Positions 15,369-25,539 of a stretch of DNA of 64,000 nt are shown here, one piece after another. Position numbers and translations under genes: made by a program. Where the stretch lies: the NCBI GenBank assembly GCA_000721375.1, contig JOGW01000004.1, positions 186,001 through 250,000 on the forward strand. Direction: 5' to 3'. The notes under the pieces were generated by a model. That model saw only the letters and a list, made by a program, of their open reading frames with translations. It had not been told where the DNA came from and did no database searches. Each line of letters opens with the position of its first letter. The first letter of the stretch is position 1. This DNA is from Streptomyces sp. NRRL B-3428 (GTDB lineage Bacteria > Actinomycetota > Actinomycetes > Streptomycetales > Streptomycetaceae).

Positions 15369-16991
15369 ATGAAGGTGATCGTCATCGGTGGTGTCGCCGG
15401 CGGAATGTCCGCGGCAACCCGGCTGCGCCGGCTCGACGAGCAGGCCGAGATCGTCGTCCTGGAGCGTGGCGCCCACGTCAGCTACGCGAACTGCGGACTG
15501 CCGTACTACCTGGGCGGCGCCATCGAGGAGCGCGACGCACTGCTCCTGCAGACCCCCGAGTCGCTCGCCGCACGCTTCCGTATCGATGTGCGGGTACGGA
15601 ACGAAGCGGTCACCATCGACCGTGCCGCGCGCACCGTGCTCGTACGTGAGGCCGAGACCGGACGCGAGTACACCGAGTCGTACGACCGCATCGTCCTCAG
15701 CCCCGGCGCGCGTCCGTTCGTCCCCGGCCTGCCGGGCATCGAGCGCGCCCACACCCTGCGCGACGTCAGCGACGCCGACCGGATCGCCGAGGCGCTCACG
15801 GGCGATGTCCGCAGCGCCGTCGTCATCGGTGGCGGCTTCATCGGTGTCGAGGCGGCCGAGAATCTGCGCGAGCGCGGCCTCGACGTGACGCTCGTGGAGC
15901 TCGCCGACCAGGTCCTGACCCCGCTGGACCCCGAGATGGCCGCCCCCGTGGCCGACCGGCTGCGCGCTCATGGCGTACGGGTCGAACTCGGTGCGCAGGC
16001 CTCGGCAGTGCTCTCCGACAAGGTCGAGCTCGCCGACGGCCGTATGCTCGCCGCCGATCTTGTGCTGCTCTCCATCGGGGTACGCCCCGAGACCTCGCTG
16101 GCCACGGACGCGGGTCTCGAGCTCGGCCCGCGCGGCGGTATCGCCGTGGACGAGACGCAGCGCACCAGCGACCCCGACATCTTCGCCGTCGGTGACGCGG
16201 CCGAGAAGCGCGACGCCCTCACCGGCGACGCCGTGCTCGTACCGCTCGCGAACCTCGCCAACCGCCACGGCCGCCTCGTCGCGGACGCGATCGTCGGCCG
16301 TCCGGTGCGCGCGCGTGCGGCGACGTCCACCGCCATCGTCCAGATCTTCGACCTCACCGCGGCGGCCACCGGCTGGAACGAGAAGCGGCTGCGGGCCGCC
16401 GACCGTCCCTACCAGGCCATCCACCTGCACCCGGGCTCGCACGCCGGCTACTACCCGGGTGCGTCGCCCATCGCGCTCAAGGTCCTCTTCGACCCGCGTG
16501 ACCAGCGCATCCTCGGCGCGCAGGCGGTCGGCAAGGACGGCGTGGACAAGCGGATCGACGTCATCGCCACGGCCATGGCCAGCGGTCTGACCGTCTCCGA
16601 CCTCGCCGATCTCGAGCTGGCCTACGCCCCGCCGTACGGCTCCGCCAAGGACCCGGTGAACATGGTCGGCCTGATTGCCGAGAACCTCACCAACGGCACG
16701 GCCCACACCGTGCAGTGGCACGAGCTCGACACCGCCGAAGGCGCGATCATCGACGTCCGCTCCCCCGCCGAGCACGCCGCCGGGTCGATCCCCGGCGCCG
16801 TGAACATTCCGCTGGACGAGCTGCGCGACCGCGCCGCCGAGCTGCCCGAGGGCCGCTTGATCGTCCACTGCCAGGTGGGTCTGCGCGGGCACAACGCCCA
16901 GCGCCTGCTCACCGCGCTCGGCCGTGAGGTCGTCAACCTCGACGGCGGATACGCGACTTGGGCCGCGGGCCGCTCGGCAACGGCTGCCTGA
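15369..16991 (+). CDS. FAD-dependent CoA-disulfide/CoA-persulfide reductase fused to rhodanese
   Basis: A 540-residue pyridine nucleotide-disulfide oxidoreductase. The N-terminal FAD loop VIGGVAGGMSAAT is followed by the single active-site cysteine in SYANCGLPYY (Cys42), typical of CoA-disulfide reductases; the NAD(P)H loop is VVIGGGFIGVEAAENL and the second FAD motif DIFAVGDAAE. From about residue 455 a rhodanese domain follows (IDVRSPAEHAAGSIPGA) with active-site loop CQVGLRG (Cys501). This fusion reduces CoA or glutathione persulfides in sulfide metabolism (family knowledge). I start at ATG 15369 with GGAG eight bases upstream. It is the first gene of the CstR-type operon. Confidence 0.9.
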   Translation: MKVIVIGGVAGGMSAATRLRRLDEQAEIVVLERGAHVSYANCGLPYYLGGAIEERDALLLQTPESLAARFRIDVRVRNEAVTIDRAARTVLVREAETGREYTESYDRIVLSPGARPFVPGLPGIERAHTLRDVSDADRIAEALTGDVRSAVVIGGGFIGVEAAENLRERGLDVTLVELADQVLTPLDPEMAAPVADRLRAHGVRVELGAQASAVLSDKVELADGRMLAADLVLLSIGVRPETSLATDAGLELGPRGGIAVDETQRTSDPDIFAVGDAAEKRDALTGDAVLVPLANLANRHGRLVADAIVGRPVRARAATSTAIVQIFDLTAAATGWNEKRLRAADRPYQAIHLHPGSHAGYYPGASPIALKVLFDPRDQRILGAQAVGKDGVDKRIDVIATAMASGLTVSDLADLELAYAPPYGSAKDPVNMVGLIAENLTNGTAHTVQWHELDTAEGAIIDVRSPAEHAAGSIPGAVNIPLDELRDRAAELPEGRLIVHCQVGLRGHNAQRLLTALGREVVNLDGGYATWAAGRSATAA

Positions 16992-17011
16992 TTCCGTACG
17001 TACTCGACTAA

Positions 17012-17884
<873 letters not shown>

Positions 17885-17896
17885 AAGCAGGGGACC

Positions 17897-18547
17897 TCAG
17901 CTGGTCCAGAAGTCCCACCAGCGCGTGAGGATCAGCATGCCGATGATGCCGACGTGCATCACCGGCAGCACCCAGGTGAACTCGCCGAAGAACGAGCGCA
18001 GCCAGGAAGGCGCGGGCAGCAGCCCGTTGCGGACGTTGTGCGAGGTCACGTACCAGAACATGACGATCGTGGCGACCCACGCTAGACAGCACCACAGGCA
18101 CAGCGAGTTGATGGTGTAGAGCGACTGGTACTGCAGCCAGGTGCAGAAGCCGACGCCGAAGAGCATGCCGGCGTTGAGGGTGAGCCAGTACCAGCGCGGG
18201 AAGCGGGCGCGGCCGATCAGGCTCATGCCGACGCAGACGACGATGCCGTACGCGACCAGGCCGAGCATCGGGTTCGGGAAGCCGAACGCGGAGGCCTGGT
18301 CGCTCTTCATGATGTTGCCGCAGGACACGATGGGGTTCAGGCTGCAGGCCGGCTTGAAGCTCGGGTCCTCGAGCAGCTTGAACTTGTCGAGCGTGATGAC
18401 CCAGGCGGCGAGCAGTCCGGCCAGACCGGTGATCACCAGGAGGATGCCGAGCGCACGGCTGCCGCCGACGTTCTGCGCGGCCTGCGTGCCGGCCGGCTCG
18501 TCGTGATCGTCCAGGGCGTCGGCACTGGCCGTCGTCGTCTTGCTCAT
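17897..18547 (-). CDS. Vitamin K epoxide reductase (VKOR) family membrane protein
   Basis: A 216-residue polytopic membrane protein that reoxidises thiol oxidases for disulfide formation outside the cell. After a polar N-terminus it has about five hydrophobic helices. The loop Cys pair is CSLNPIVSCGNIMKS and the active CxxC is in NSLCLWCCLAWVA; both pairs are needed in VKOR homologues. I start at ATG 18547 (MSKTTTAS) rather than at earlier in-frame codons, which lack any family similarity. It converges on the persulfide operon and is divergent from the ABC exporter. Its DsbA-like partner could be the protein at 60935, but that is inference. Confidence 0.9.
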   Translation of the reverse strand: MSKTTTASADALDDHDEPAGTQAAQNVGGSRALGILLVITGLAGLLAAWVITLDKFKLLEDPSFKPACSLNPIVSCGNIMKSDQASAFGFPNPMLGLVAYGIVVCVGMSLIGRARFPRWYWLTLNAGMLFGVGFCTWLQYQSLYTINSLCLWCCLAWVATIVMFWYVTSHNVRNGLLPAPSWLRSFFGEFTWVLPVMHVGIIGMLILTRWWDFWTS

Positions 18548-18689
18548 CAGCAGTTCCGTCGCTTTCGCTGTCCGGCGGTGGACCCGGGGGTCATTGTGCC
18601 GTACGCGGCTGTGTGTCCATCGATCGGTGGACATCGGGCGGTACGGACGGTGGTGCCGCGGCGCGCACGGCCGCGCGACTCTCGTTCGT

Positions 18690-19556
18690 ATGACGACCAC
18701 CACAGGTGAACTGGCGGTCCGCACAAGGGGACTGCGCAAGCGATACGGACAGCTGGATGCCGTCGCCGGTATCGATCTGTCCATACGGTCCGGCGAGGTC
18801 TTCGGCCTGCTCGGACCCAATGGCGCCGGGAAATCCACCACCGTGGAGATCCTCCAGGGCCACCGCACCCGCGACGCCGGCGAGGTCGAGGTGCTCGGCA
18901 GCGATCCGGCGGCCGCGCCGCGTGCGTGGCGGGCGAAAGTCGGGATCGTCTGGCAGGACGAGTCGGCGCCCGGTGAGTTGACGGTACGGGAGACAGTGGG
19001 GCATTTCGCCAGGTACTACCCGAACCCCCGTCATACCGAGGAAGTCATCGACCTTGTCGGCCTCCAGGAGAAGGCCGACAGCAGGATCAAGGTGCTCTCC
19101 GGCGGTCAGCGGCGAAGGCTCGATGTCGCGCTCGGGGTGATCGGCGGCCCTGAGCTGCTGCTGCTCGACGAGCCGACGACCGGTTTCGACCCGGCCGCGC
19201 GCCGGCAGTTCTGGGGCCTGATCCGACAGCTCGCGGCCGAGGGCACGACGATCCTGCTCACCACCCACTACCTGGAGGAGGTCGAGGCGCTCGCCGACCG
19301 GCTCGCGATCATCGCGGGCGGCCGGATCGCCGCCGAGGGCTCCCCGGTGGAGCTGCGCCAGTCGTACAGCTCGGAAGCCACCGTCGAGTGGACCGAGGCG
19401 GACGGCTCACCGCGCAGCGAGCACACCGAGACACCCACGCGCACCGTCGCCGAGCTCGTCGGCCGCTTCGACGGCGAGATCCCGGATCTGCGCATCAGCC
19501 GCCCCACGCTGGAGGACGTCTACCTCCGTCTGACCGGACAGGAGACCGTGCGATGA
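18690..19556 (+). CDS. ABC transporter ATP-binding protein (ABC-2 exporter)
   Basis: A 288-residue ATPase of the DrrA/CcmA-like export family: Walker A GPNGAGKST (42-50), signature VLSGGQRRRLD, Walker B ELLLLDEPTTGFD and switch H in LLTTHYLEE, followed by a C-terminal extension typical of drug exporters. It starts at ATG 18690. Its TGA overlaps the permease ATG (ATGA), and the next two genes are a histidine kinase and response regulator also joined by overlaps, so all four form one coupled unit. The substrate is unknown; the layout suggests export of an antibiotic or membrane-active compound. Confidence 0.92.
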   Translation: MTTTTGELAVRTRGLRKRYGQLDAVAGIDLSIRSGEVFGLLGPNGAGKSTTVEILQGHRTRDAGEVEVLGSDPAAAPRAWRAKVGIVWQDESAPGELTVRETVGHFARYYPNPRHTEEVIDLVGLQEKADSRIKVLSGGQRRRLDVALGVIGGPELLLLDEPTTGFDPAARRQFWGLIRQLAAEGTTILLTTHYLEEVEALADRLAIIAGGRIAAEGSPVELRQSYSSEATVEWTEADGSPRSEHTETPTRTVAELVGRFDGEIPDLRISRPTLEDVYLRLTGQETVR

Positions 19557-20395
19557 CGACGACTGCCGCACCCACCCGTAAGGCGACCGCCGGGCAGCTG
19601 CCCGGAGCGTGGAGGCTCGGACTGCACCAAGGAGCCCTGGAATTACGGCAGTTCTTCCGGCTGCGCGAGCAGGTGGTCTTCACCTTCGCGTTCCCGATCG
19701 TGTTCCTCTTCCTGTTCGCCTCGATCTTCAGCGACGACGTCGAGGGCGCCGGGATCACCGCGTCCCAGCTGTACGTCCCCGCGATGATCGCCGCGGGCAT
19801 CATGTCCACCAGCTTCCAGTCGCTCGGCATCTCGATCGCGGTCGAGCGCGACGAGAAGGTCCTGCGCAGGTTGCGCGGGACACCGATGCCGCCGAGCGTG
19901 TACTTCCTCGGCAAGATCTGGCTGGTCCTGGTCACCGGTCTGATGGAGACCGTCGCCCTGCTGGTCGTGGGCACGGTCTTCTACGACGTGGATCTGCCCG
20001 GCGACGCGGCGACCTGGCTCACCTTCGGCTGGGTGTTCCTGCTCGGACTCACCGGCTGCGCCCTGCTCGGCATCGCGATCAGCAGCGTGCCGAAGTCCGC
20101 CCGCAGCGCCACCTCCGTGGTCGTCCTGCCCTTCCTGGTGCTGCAGTTCATCTCCGGGGTCTACATCGCGATCGACACCCTGCCGGACTGGATGCTGAAC
20201 ATCGGCGCCCTCTTCCCGCTCAAGTGGATGTGCCAGGGCCTGCGCGGGGTGTTCCTGCCCGAGTCGGCCAAGGTCCTTGAGCTGGCGGACAGTTGGGAGT
20301 ACGGGCGCATCGCCCTGGTGCTCGGGGCCTGGTGCGTCGGAGGATTGCTCCTGTGTCTGGGAACCTTCCGGTGGACGAGCCGGCGCGACGGCTGA
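19553..20395 (+). CDS. ABC-2 type transporter permease
   Basis: A 280-residue integral membrane protein with about six hydrophobic helices (QVVFTFAFPIVFLFLFASIF, IWLVLVTGLMETVALLVVGT, FGWVFLLGLTGCALLGIA, VVVLPFLVLQFISGVYIAI, IALVLGAWCVGGLLLCLGT). The RLRGTPMPPSVYFLGK loop and FPLKWMCQGLR are typical of DrrB-type permeases. The ATG overlaps the ATPase stop by four bases. Its 3' end overlaps the kinase start by 43 bases. It forms the membrane half of the exporter. Confidence 0.9.
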   Translation: MTTTAAPTRKATAGQLPGAWRLGLHQGALELRQFFRLREQVVFTFAFPIVFLFLFASIFSDDVEGAGITASQLYVPAMIAAGIMSTSFQSLGISIAVERDEKVLRRLRGTPMPPSVYFLGKIWLVLVTGLMETVALLVVGTVFYDVDLPGDAATWLTFGWVFLLGLTGCALLGIAISSVPKSARSATSVVVLPFLVLQFISGVYIAIDTLPDWMLNIGALFPLKWMCQGLRGVFLPESAKVLELADSWEYGRIALVLGAWCVGGLLLCLGTFRWTSRRDG

Positions 20396-21699
20396 ACGGC
20401 CCGGCGCGCGCACGCGACATCGACGTGGACGTCCACAGCCGGGTCTGGCTCGGCTGGGACGCCTACTTCGCCGTGGTCTGGGTGGGGACCGTGCTGTTCG
20501 TGCTCGGCGGCGCGTTCCCCGCGCCGTTCGCCGTACGGCTCGCCGCATGCGGGCTGGTCACGCTGATGGTGCCCTGGTACCTGTACGCGGGCCGCCAGGC
20601 GCTGCGGACCGGCGGCGAGGACGAACGGGCCGCGGGCCGCTATGTCTACGTGGCCGTCGTGCTCTTCTCCGTGACGACCTGGCTGATGCCCGAAAGCCGT
20701 ATGGCCACCTTCGCCCTCGTACCGCAGTGCTTCATGGTCCTTCGCTACCGGCAGGCGATGATCACCGTCGCCGTGATCAACGTCCTGCCCATCGTGGGCT
20801 GGGCCGCGATCTGGCGCCCGGAAGCAGGTCCGCTGTTCTTCAACGCGGTCTCGGCCGCCGTCACCCTGGTCTTCTCCCTCGTCTTCGGCAGCTGGATCAT
20901 CAAGGTGATCGAGCAGAGCGAGGAACGGGGCGCGCTGATCGCCGAGTTGGACGCCAGCCGTGAGGAGGTCGCCCGGCTCTCGACCGAGCACGGGGCCCTC
21001 GCCGAGCGGGAGCGGATGTCGCGCGAGATCCACGACACACTGGCCCAGGGATTCACCAGCCTCCTGATGCTGGTGCAGGCGGTCGAGGGCGAGCTCGACA
21101 ACGATCTGCCGGGCGCGCGGCGGCACTTGGCGCTGATGGAGCGGACGGCTCGGGAGAATCTCGCCGAGGCCCGCGCCCTTGTCGCCGGCCGCGCCCCGGC
21201 GGACCTGGAGGGCGATGCCTCGCTGCCGGACGCGCTGCGGCGGCTGGCCGACCGCCACGAGGCGAGCCTCGTCGTCACGGGTGGCGCACGGCCCTTGGCG
21301 CCCGGCCTCGAGGTCGTGGTACTGCGCTCGTGCCAGGAGGCACTCAGCAACGTGCGCAAGCACGCGGGACCGGACGCGCGGGCCGAGGTACGGCTCGCGT
21401 ACGACGAGGAGGAACTGACCTTGGCCGTACGGGACACCGGCTGCGGCTTCGACACCGGCGCACCGCATCAGGGGTACGGGCTGCGCGGGCTGCGGGCGCG
21501 GGTGGCCGAGGTGCGGGGGACGGCGGAGATCGACGGGCGGCCCGGGGAAGGGACGACCGTGACGGTGCGGCTGCCGCTGCCCGAGGTCGCGGTGGCTGCA
21601 CCGGTAGGGGTACCGGCGCCCGCGGCAGCCGGCCCAGGATGTACTCCCCTTCCACACCCACCGCACGCACTCCCCCGCACGTCGAGGAGCCCCGAATGA
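20353..21699 (+). CDS. Sensor histidine kinase (NarL-partner type, HisKA_3)
   Basis: A 448-residue kinase with about five N-terminal membrane helices (residues ~30-190), a short coiled linker (IEQSEERGALIAELDASREE), the HisKA_3 H-box SREIHDTLAQG (His227), and the ATPase domain with CQEALSNVRKHA (N box), VRDTGCGFD (G1) and GYGLRGLRARV (G2). A Pro/Ala-rich tail ends the protein. I start at GTG 20353, inside the permease gene, since translation is continuous with it; a start near 20425 is possible. The integral-membrane sensor without a large external domain fits sensing within the bilayer, as in exporter-linked systems (inference). Confidence 0.88.
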   Translation: MSGNLPVDEPARRLNGPARARDIDVDVHSRVWLGWDAYFAVVWVGTVLFVLGGAFPAPFAVRLAACGLVTLMVPWYLYAGRQALRTGGEDERAAGRYVYVAVVLFSVTTWLMPESRMATFALVPQCFMVLRYRQAMITVAVINVLPIVGWAAIWRPEAGPLFFNAVSAAVTLVFSLVFGSWIIKVIEQSEERGALIAELDASREEVARLSTEHGALAERERMSREIHDTLAQGFTSLLMLVQAVEGELDNDLPGARRHLALMERTARENLAEARALVAGRAPADLEGDASLPDALRRLADRHEASLVVTGGARPLAPGLEVVVLRSCQEALSNVRKHAGPDARAEVRLAYDEEELTLAVRDTGCGFDTGAPHQGYGLRGLRARVAEVRGTAEIDGRPGEGTTVTVRLPLPEVAVAAPVGVPAPAAAGPGCTPLPHPPHALPRTSRSPE

Positions 21700-22322
21700 T
21701 CCGCGTCCTGCTCGCCGACGACCACCCCGTCGTCCGGGAGGGCCTTCGGGCGATGCTCAGCGCCGAGCCCGACCTCGACGTCATCGCCGAGGCCTCCAGC
21801 GGCCCGCAGGCCGAGGCCCTCACCGCCCAACTCGCCCCGGACATCGTCCTGATGGACCTCCGCATGCCCGGCGGTGGCGGCGTCGAATCCATCGAACGGA
21901 TGGCAGCGGCCGGTCTGACCTGCCGGATCATCGTCCTCACCACGTACGAGACCGACCGCGACATCCTGCGCGCGGTCGAGGCGGGCGCGGCCGGCTATCT
22001 GCTCAAGGACCTGGCCCGCGGCGAACTCGCCGACGCGGTACGGGCAGCGGCACGCGGCGAGACGGTGCTCGCGCCCTCGGTGGCGGCCCGGCTGGTCGAC
22101 CAACTGCGCAACCGGCCCGAGCGGCCACGGCTGTCCGAGCGCGAGACGGCCGTGCTCCGGCTGGTCGCCGAGGGCTGCACCAACGCGGAGATCGGGCGCA
22201 GGCTGCACATCGGCGAGTCCACGGTGAAGACCCATCTGCTGCGCACGTTCGGCAAGTTGGGGGTGGACGACCGCACCTCGGCGGTGACCAGCGCGATGCG
22301 GCACGGGCTCCTGGAGCAGTGA
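21696..22322 (+). CDS. NarL/FixJ family response regulator
   Basis: A 208-residue regulator: receiver domain with acidic pocket (LLADDHPVVREG), phospho-acceptor Asp54 in VLMDLRMPG, Thr in VLTTYE and Lys in YLLKDL, followed by a LuxR-type helix-turn-helix (LSERETAVLRLVAEGCTNAEI, STVKTHLLRTFGKLGV). The ATG overlaps the kinase stop (ATGA) after GAGGAG. It probably controls the exporter genes in the same transcript. A strong hairpin follows immediately after the stop. Confidence 0.93.
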   Translation: MIRVLLADDHPVVREGLRAMLSAEPDLDVIAEASSGPQAEALTAQLAPDIVLMDLRMPGGGGVESIERMAAAGLTCRIIVLTTYETDRDILRAVEAGAAGYLLKDLARGELADAVRAAARGETVLAPSVAARLVDQLRNRPERPRLSERETAVLRLVAEGCTNAEIGRRLHIGESTVKTHLLRTFGKLGVDDRTSAVTSAMRHGLLEQ

Positions 22323-22351
22323 AGGCCCCGGAGGCGTACCTCCGGGGCCTT
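22322..22351. terminator. Bidirectional terminator between response regulator and hisS
   Basis: A 13-bp perfect stem, AAGGCCCCGGAGG (22322-22334) with CCTCCGGGGCCTT (22339-22351) and loop CGTA, starts at the last base of the response-regulator stop codon and separates the convergent hisS gene. Confidence 0.88.
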
Positions 22352-22380
22352 CACCGTACGCAAAGCACTCAGAAAAGCAC

Positions 22381-23643
22381 TCAGCCGAGCTTGGACTTCA
22401 GCGTCTCCACGACCGCGTCCAGCGCCACAGGACCCTGCTCACCGGACTCCATGTCCTTGAGCTGGACCACACCTTCGGCGAGGTCGCGCTCACCGGCGAC
22501 GAGCGTGAAGCGCGCGCCCGAACGGTTCGCGTTCTTCATCGCGCCCTTGAGGCCCTTGCCGCCGAACGAGAAGTCCGCGGCGATCCCGGCCTTGCGCAGC
22601 TCGGTCACCTTGCCGAAGAGCACCCGGCGGGCCTCCTCGCCGAGCGGCACGGCGAACACGCTCGTGGTGGAGGGCAGTTCGAGGTCCACGCCCTCCGCCT
22701 CGAGCGCAAGGACCGTACGGTCCACGCCGAGCGCCCAGCCGACGGACGGCAGCGCGGGGCCGCCGATCATCTCGGACAGACCGTCGTAACGGCCACCGCC
22801 GCCCACCGCGGACTGCGCGCCGAGACCGTCGTGCACGAACTCGAAGGTCGTGCGGGTGTAGTAGTCGAGGCCGCGCACCAGCTTCGCGTCGTCCTCGTAC
22901 ACCACACCTGCGGCGTCCAGGAGCTCGCGTACTTCCTTGTGGTATGCCCGGCAGGTGTCGCACAGCGAGTCCGGGATCTGCGGCGCGTCGGCGAGCTGCT
23001 TCTGCACCTCGGCCCGCTTGTCGTCGAGCACCCGCAGCGGGTTGATCTCGATCCGGCGCCGCGTCTCCTCGTCGAGGTCGAGCCCGCGCAGGAACTCCTG
23101 GAGCGTGGCCCGGTAGACGGGACGGCACTCCTTGTCGCCCAGCGAGTTGAGCAGGATGCGGAAGTTGCGCAGCCCGAGCGAGCGGTACGCCTGGTCGGCC
23201 AGGATGATCAGCTCGGCGTCGAGCGCCGGGTCCTCGGCGCCGATCGCCTCGGCACCGACCTGCGAGAAGTGGCGGTAACGGCCCTTCTGCGGACGCTCGT
23301 AGCGGTAGTACGAGCCCGAGTACCAGAGCTTGACCGGCAGGTTGCCCGCCTTGTGCAGGTTGGCCTCAAGCGCCGCGCGCAGCACGGAGGCGGTGCCCTC
23401 GGGACGCAGGGCGAGCTTGTCTCCGCCCTTGGTCTCGAAGGCGTACATCTCCTTGGTCACGATGTCGGTGGACTCACCGACACCGCGCGCGAACAGCTCG
23501 ACGTTCTCGAAGCCCGGGGTCTCGACATAGCCGTAGCCGGAGTTCTTCAGCGGCGCCGAGATCGCGTCGCGTACCGCGAGATACGTCGCCGAGTTCGGGG
23601 GAAGCAGGTCGTACGTGCCCTTGGGGGCCTGAAAAGTGCTCAC
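22381..23643 (-). CDS. hisS: Histidyl-tRNA synthetase
   Basis: Class II synthetase charging tRNA-His; 420 residues. Motifs: GTYDLLPP at the N-terminus, [12 protein letters not shown] (motif 2 region), [15 protein letters not shown] and GGGGRYDGL (the two histidine-specific signatures), and a C-terminal anticodon-binding domain ([17 protein letters not shown]). I start at GTG 23643 ([12 protein letters not shown]), since upstream in-frame residues come from the end of the neighbouring hydrolase gene. That gene ends 13 bases upstream and is probably in the same transcript. Confidence 0.96.
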   Translation of the reverse strand: MSTFQAPKGTYDLLPPNSATYLAVRDAISAPLKNSGYGYVETPGFENVELFARGVGESTDIVTKEMYAFETKGGDKLALRPEGTASVLRAALEANLHKAGNLPVKLWYSGSYYRYERPQKGRYRHFSQVGAEAIGAEDPALDAELIILADQAYRSLGLRNFRILLNSLGDKECRPVYRATLQEFLRGLDLDEETRRRIEINPLRVLDDKRAEVQKQLADAPQIPDSLCDTCRAYHKEVRELLDAAGVVYEDDAKLVRGLDYYTRTTFEFVHDGLGAQSAVGGGGRYDGLSEMIGGPALPSVGWALGVDRTVLALEAEGVDLELPSTTSVFAVPLGEEARRVLFGKVTELRKAGIAADFSFGGKGLKGAMKNANRSGARFTLVAGERDLAEGVVQLKDMESGEQGPVALDAVVETLKSKLG

Positions 23644-23656
23644 GGTAGAACTCTCG

Positions 23657-24364
23657 TCACATTCCTCGTCGGGGAGCACCGGTGCTCCCGAGGCCGCCGG
23701 CCACCTGCCGCAGATACGGGTTGGTGGCACGTTCCTGGCCGATGGTCGTCTGGCCACCGTGTCCGGACAGGACCACGGTGGAATCGTCGAGGGGCAGGCA
23801 GACCCGCGCGAGGGAGGCGAGCATGTCGTCCATGTCGCCGCCCGGCAGATCAGTGCGCCCGATGGAGCCGGCGAACAGCAGGTCGCCCGAGAAGAACACC
23901 GACGGGATGTCGGAGCTCTCGGGCATCCGGAAGGTCACCGACCCCTTCGTATGCCCGGGGGCATGCGCGACGGAGAACTCCAGGCCCGCGAGATCCAGGG
24001 TGGCGCCGTCGGCCAGCTCCTTGACGTCGTCGGGCTCCCCCACGGTCAGCTCGCCCATGAGCGGCATCCCGATCGAGCGGCCCAGCGCCTTCTCGGGATC
24101 GCTCATCATGTAGCGGTCCTCGGGGTGGATCCAGGCCGGTACGTCATGGGCTCCGCACACCGGGACGACCGAGGCGACATGGTCGAGGTGGCCATGGGTG
24201 AGCACGACGGCGACGGGCTTGAGCCGATGCTTCTTCAGCGCTTCCTCGACACCTTCGGTGGCCTGGTGGCCCGGGTCGATGATCACGCACTCCTCGCCTG
24301 CGGCGGGGGCGACCAGGTAACAGTTGGTCCCCCAGGCCCCGGCGGGGAACCCGGCAATCAGCAC
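23657..24364 (-). CDS. Metallo-beta-lactamase-fold hydrolase (glyoxalase II-like)
   Basis: A 235-residue MBL-fold protein with metal motif THGHLDH, further ligands in [16 protein letters not shown] and [11 protein letters not shown]. It resembles the hydroxyacylglutathione hydrolase-like group; in mycothiol-producing actinobacteria it may act on other thioesters (inference). The start is GTG 24364, after AAGGAC. It is followed by hisS after 13 bases and is divergent from the cyclophilin gene. Confidence 0.9.
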   Translation of the reverse strand: MLIAGFPAGAWGTNCYLVAPAAGEECVIIDPGHQATEGVEEALKKHRLKPVAVVLTHGHLDHVASVVPVCGAHDVPAWIHPEDRYMMSDPEKALGRSIGMPLMGELTVGEPDDVKELADGATLDLAGLEFSVAHAPGHTKGSVTFRMPESSDIPSVFFSGDLLFAGSIGRTDLPGGDMDDMLASLARVCLPLDDSTVVLSGHGGQTTIGQERATNPYLRQVAGGLGSTGAPRRGM

Positions 24365-24597
24365 GATCGTCCTTACCTTCGGTCCGACGGAAGAAGCGGA
24401 AGGAATCCTCGATCATCCCGGATTCTCGACAATCCGGAAAATCCAGCGGATTCCAGCAGCCGCAGGGCAGCCGCAGGTCAACGGGCTACAACAGCTGCGG
24501 ATCAAAGCGTACCGGCGCGGCTCGGCACACAGCGAACCCATATACGGTACGGGCAGGCTTCGGACCGGCAGATCAACACGTACGAGGAGAGACCCAG
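24365..24597. promoter_or_regulatory. Divergent intergenic region, hydrolase/hisS versus cyclophilin
   Basis: The 233-base gap should hold promoters for both directions. It contains a short inverted repeat CGGATT-CTCGAC-AATCCG (24419-24436) on the hydrolase side and a TATACGGT element (24541-24548) that could be a -10 box for the cyclophilin gene. No RNA gene is visible. Confidence 0.4.
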
Positions 24598-25386
24598 GTG
24601 GTCAGCAACGAACAGCGGCGCAAGCAGCTCGCGCGGGAGAAGTTCGCTCGGCAGCAGCAGCGGCGCGAGTCGGCACGGCGCAAGGCCAAGCAGCGCAACA
24701 CGATCATCGCGTCCACTCTCGTAGTGGTGCTCGCGGCCGGTGGCGGCGCTTGGGCGGCAGGTGCGTTCAAGAGCGAGGACAAGCCGGCGGACGCGGCCTC
24801 CGACTCCACCCCGTCGCAGACGCCCACGCCCGAGCAGTCGCCGGCCCCCAAGATGGCCATCGACAAGAAGGCGAAGTACACCTTCGACGTCAAGACCAAC
24901 GAGGGTGACATCTCCATCGCGATGGACGCGGCGAAGACGCCGGAGACCGTCAACTCTTTCAAGCACCTCGCCGACAAGGGTTTCTTCGACGGCACCAAGT
25001 GCCACCGCCTCACCACTCAGGGCATCTACGTTCTGCAGTGCGGTGACCCCCAGGGCACCGGCGCGGGCGGCCCCGGCTACTCGATCCCGGACGAGAACCT
25101 CGAAGGACTCGGCAAGGCCGGCGCGGACGGCTCGGTGACCTACCCGGCGGGCACGGTCGCGATGGCCAACGCGGGCCCGAACACCGGCGGCAGCCAGTTC
25201 TTCCTGGTCTACAAGGACTCCAAGCTGCCCCCCGCGTACACGCCGTTCGGCGAGATGGACAAGGGCGGTCTGAAGATCGTCGAAGCGGTCGGCAAGGCCG
25301 GCGTCGCCGAGGGCAGCCAGAGCCCTAGCGACGGCGCTCCGAAGAAGGCCGTCACCATCGAAAAGGCGACGGTAAAGAAGAACTGA
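24598..25386 (+). CDS. Membrane-anchored cyclophilin-type peptidyl-prolyl isomerase
   Basis: A 262-residue protein. A highly basic cytoplasmic head rich in Arg/Gln/Lys (about residues 1-40) is followed by one membrane helix (IIASTLVVVLAAGGGAWAAG), a Ser/Thr/Pro linker and an extracellular cyclophilin domain (about 100-262) with FFDGTKCHRL, GTVAMANAGPNTGGSQFF and FGEMDKGGLKIV. The usual catalytic FHR is CHR here, as in other actinobacterial homologues I recall. It should help fold exported proteins. It starts at GTG 24598 with GAGGAGA upstream. Confidence 0.92.
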   Translation: MVSNEQRRKQLAREKFARQQQRRESARRKAKQRNTIIASTLVVVLAAGGGAWAAGAFKSEDKPADAASDSTPSQTPTPEQSPAPKMAIDKKAKYTFDVKTNEGDISIAMDAAKTPETVNSFKHLADKGFFDGTKCHRLTTQGIYVLQCGDPQGTGAGGPGYSIPDENLEGLGKAGADGSVTYPAGTVAMANAGPNTGGSQFFLVYKDSKLPPAYTPFGEMDKGGLKIVEAVGKAGVAEGSQSPSDGAPKKAVTIEKATVKKN

Positions 25387-25539
25387 TCCCCGGGATTCTG
25401 TAGCGCTGGATGCGGACAGCCGCCCTGCTCGTCGCCTATGTTGGCGTTGTGCAGGGCGCCGTGTGCGGCTGCCCTGAGGAAACTGTGGACGATGCCCCGG
25501 GCCCGGGAGCCCGGCTGAGCATCATGTGGAGGAGGCGCT

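Noticed and set aside
25387..25539. Small RNA or riboswitch in the gap between the cyclophilin and DUF349 genes
   Set aside because: GC-rich short inverted pieces (for example CCCGGGCCCGGG) are expected by chance at this GC content; no conserved RNA architecture can be drawn by eye.
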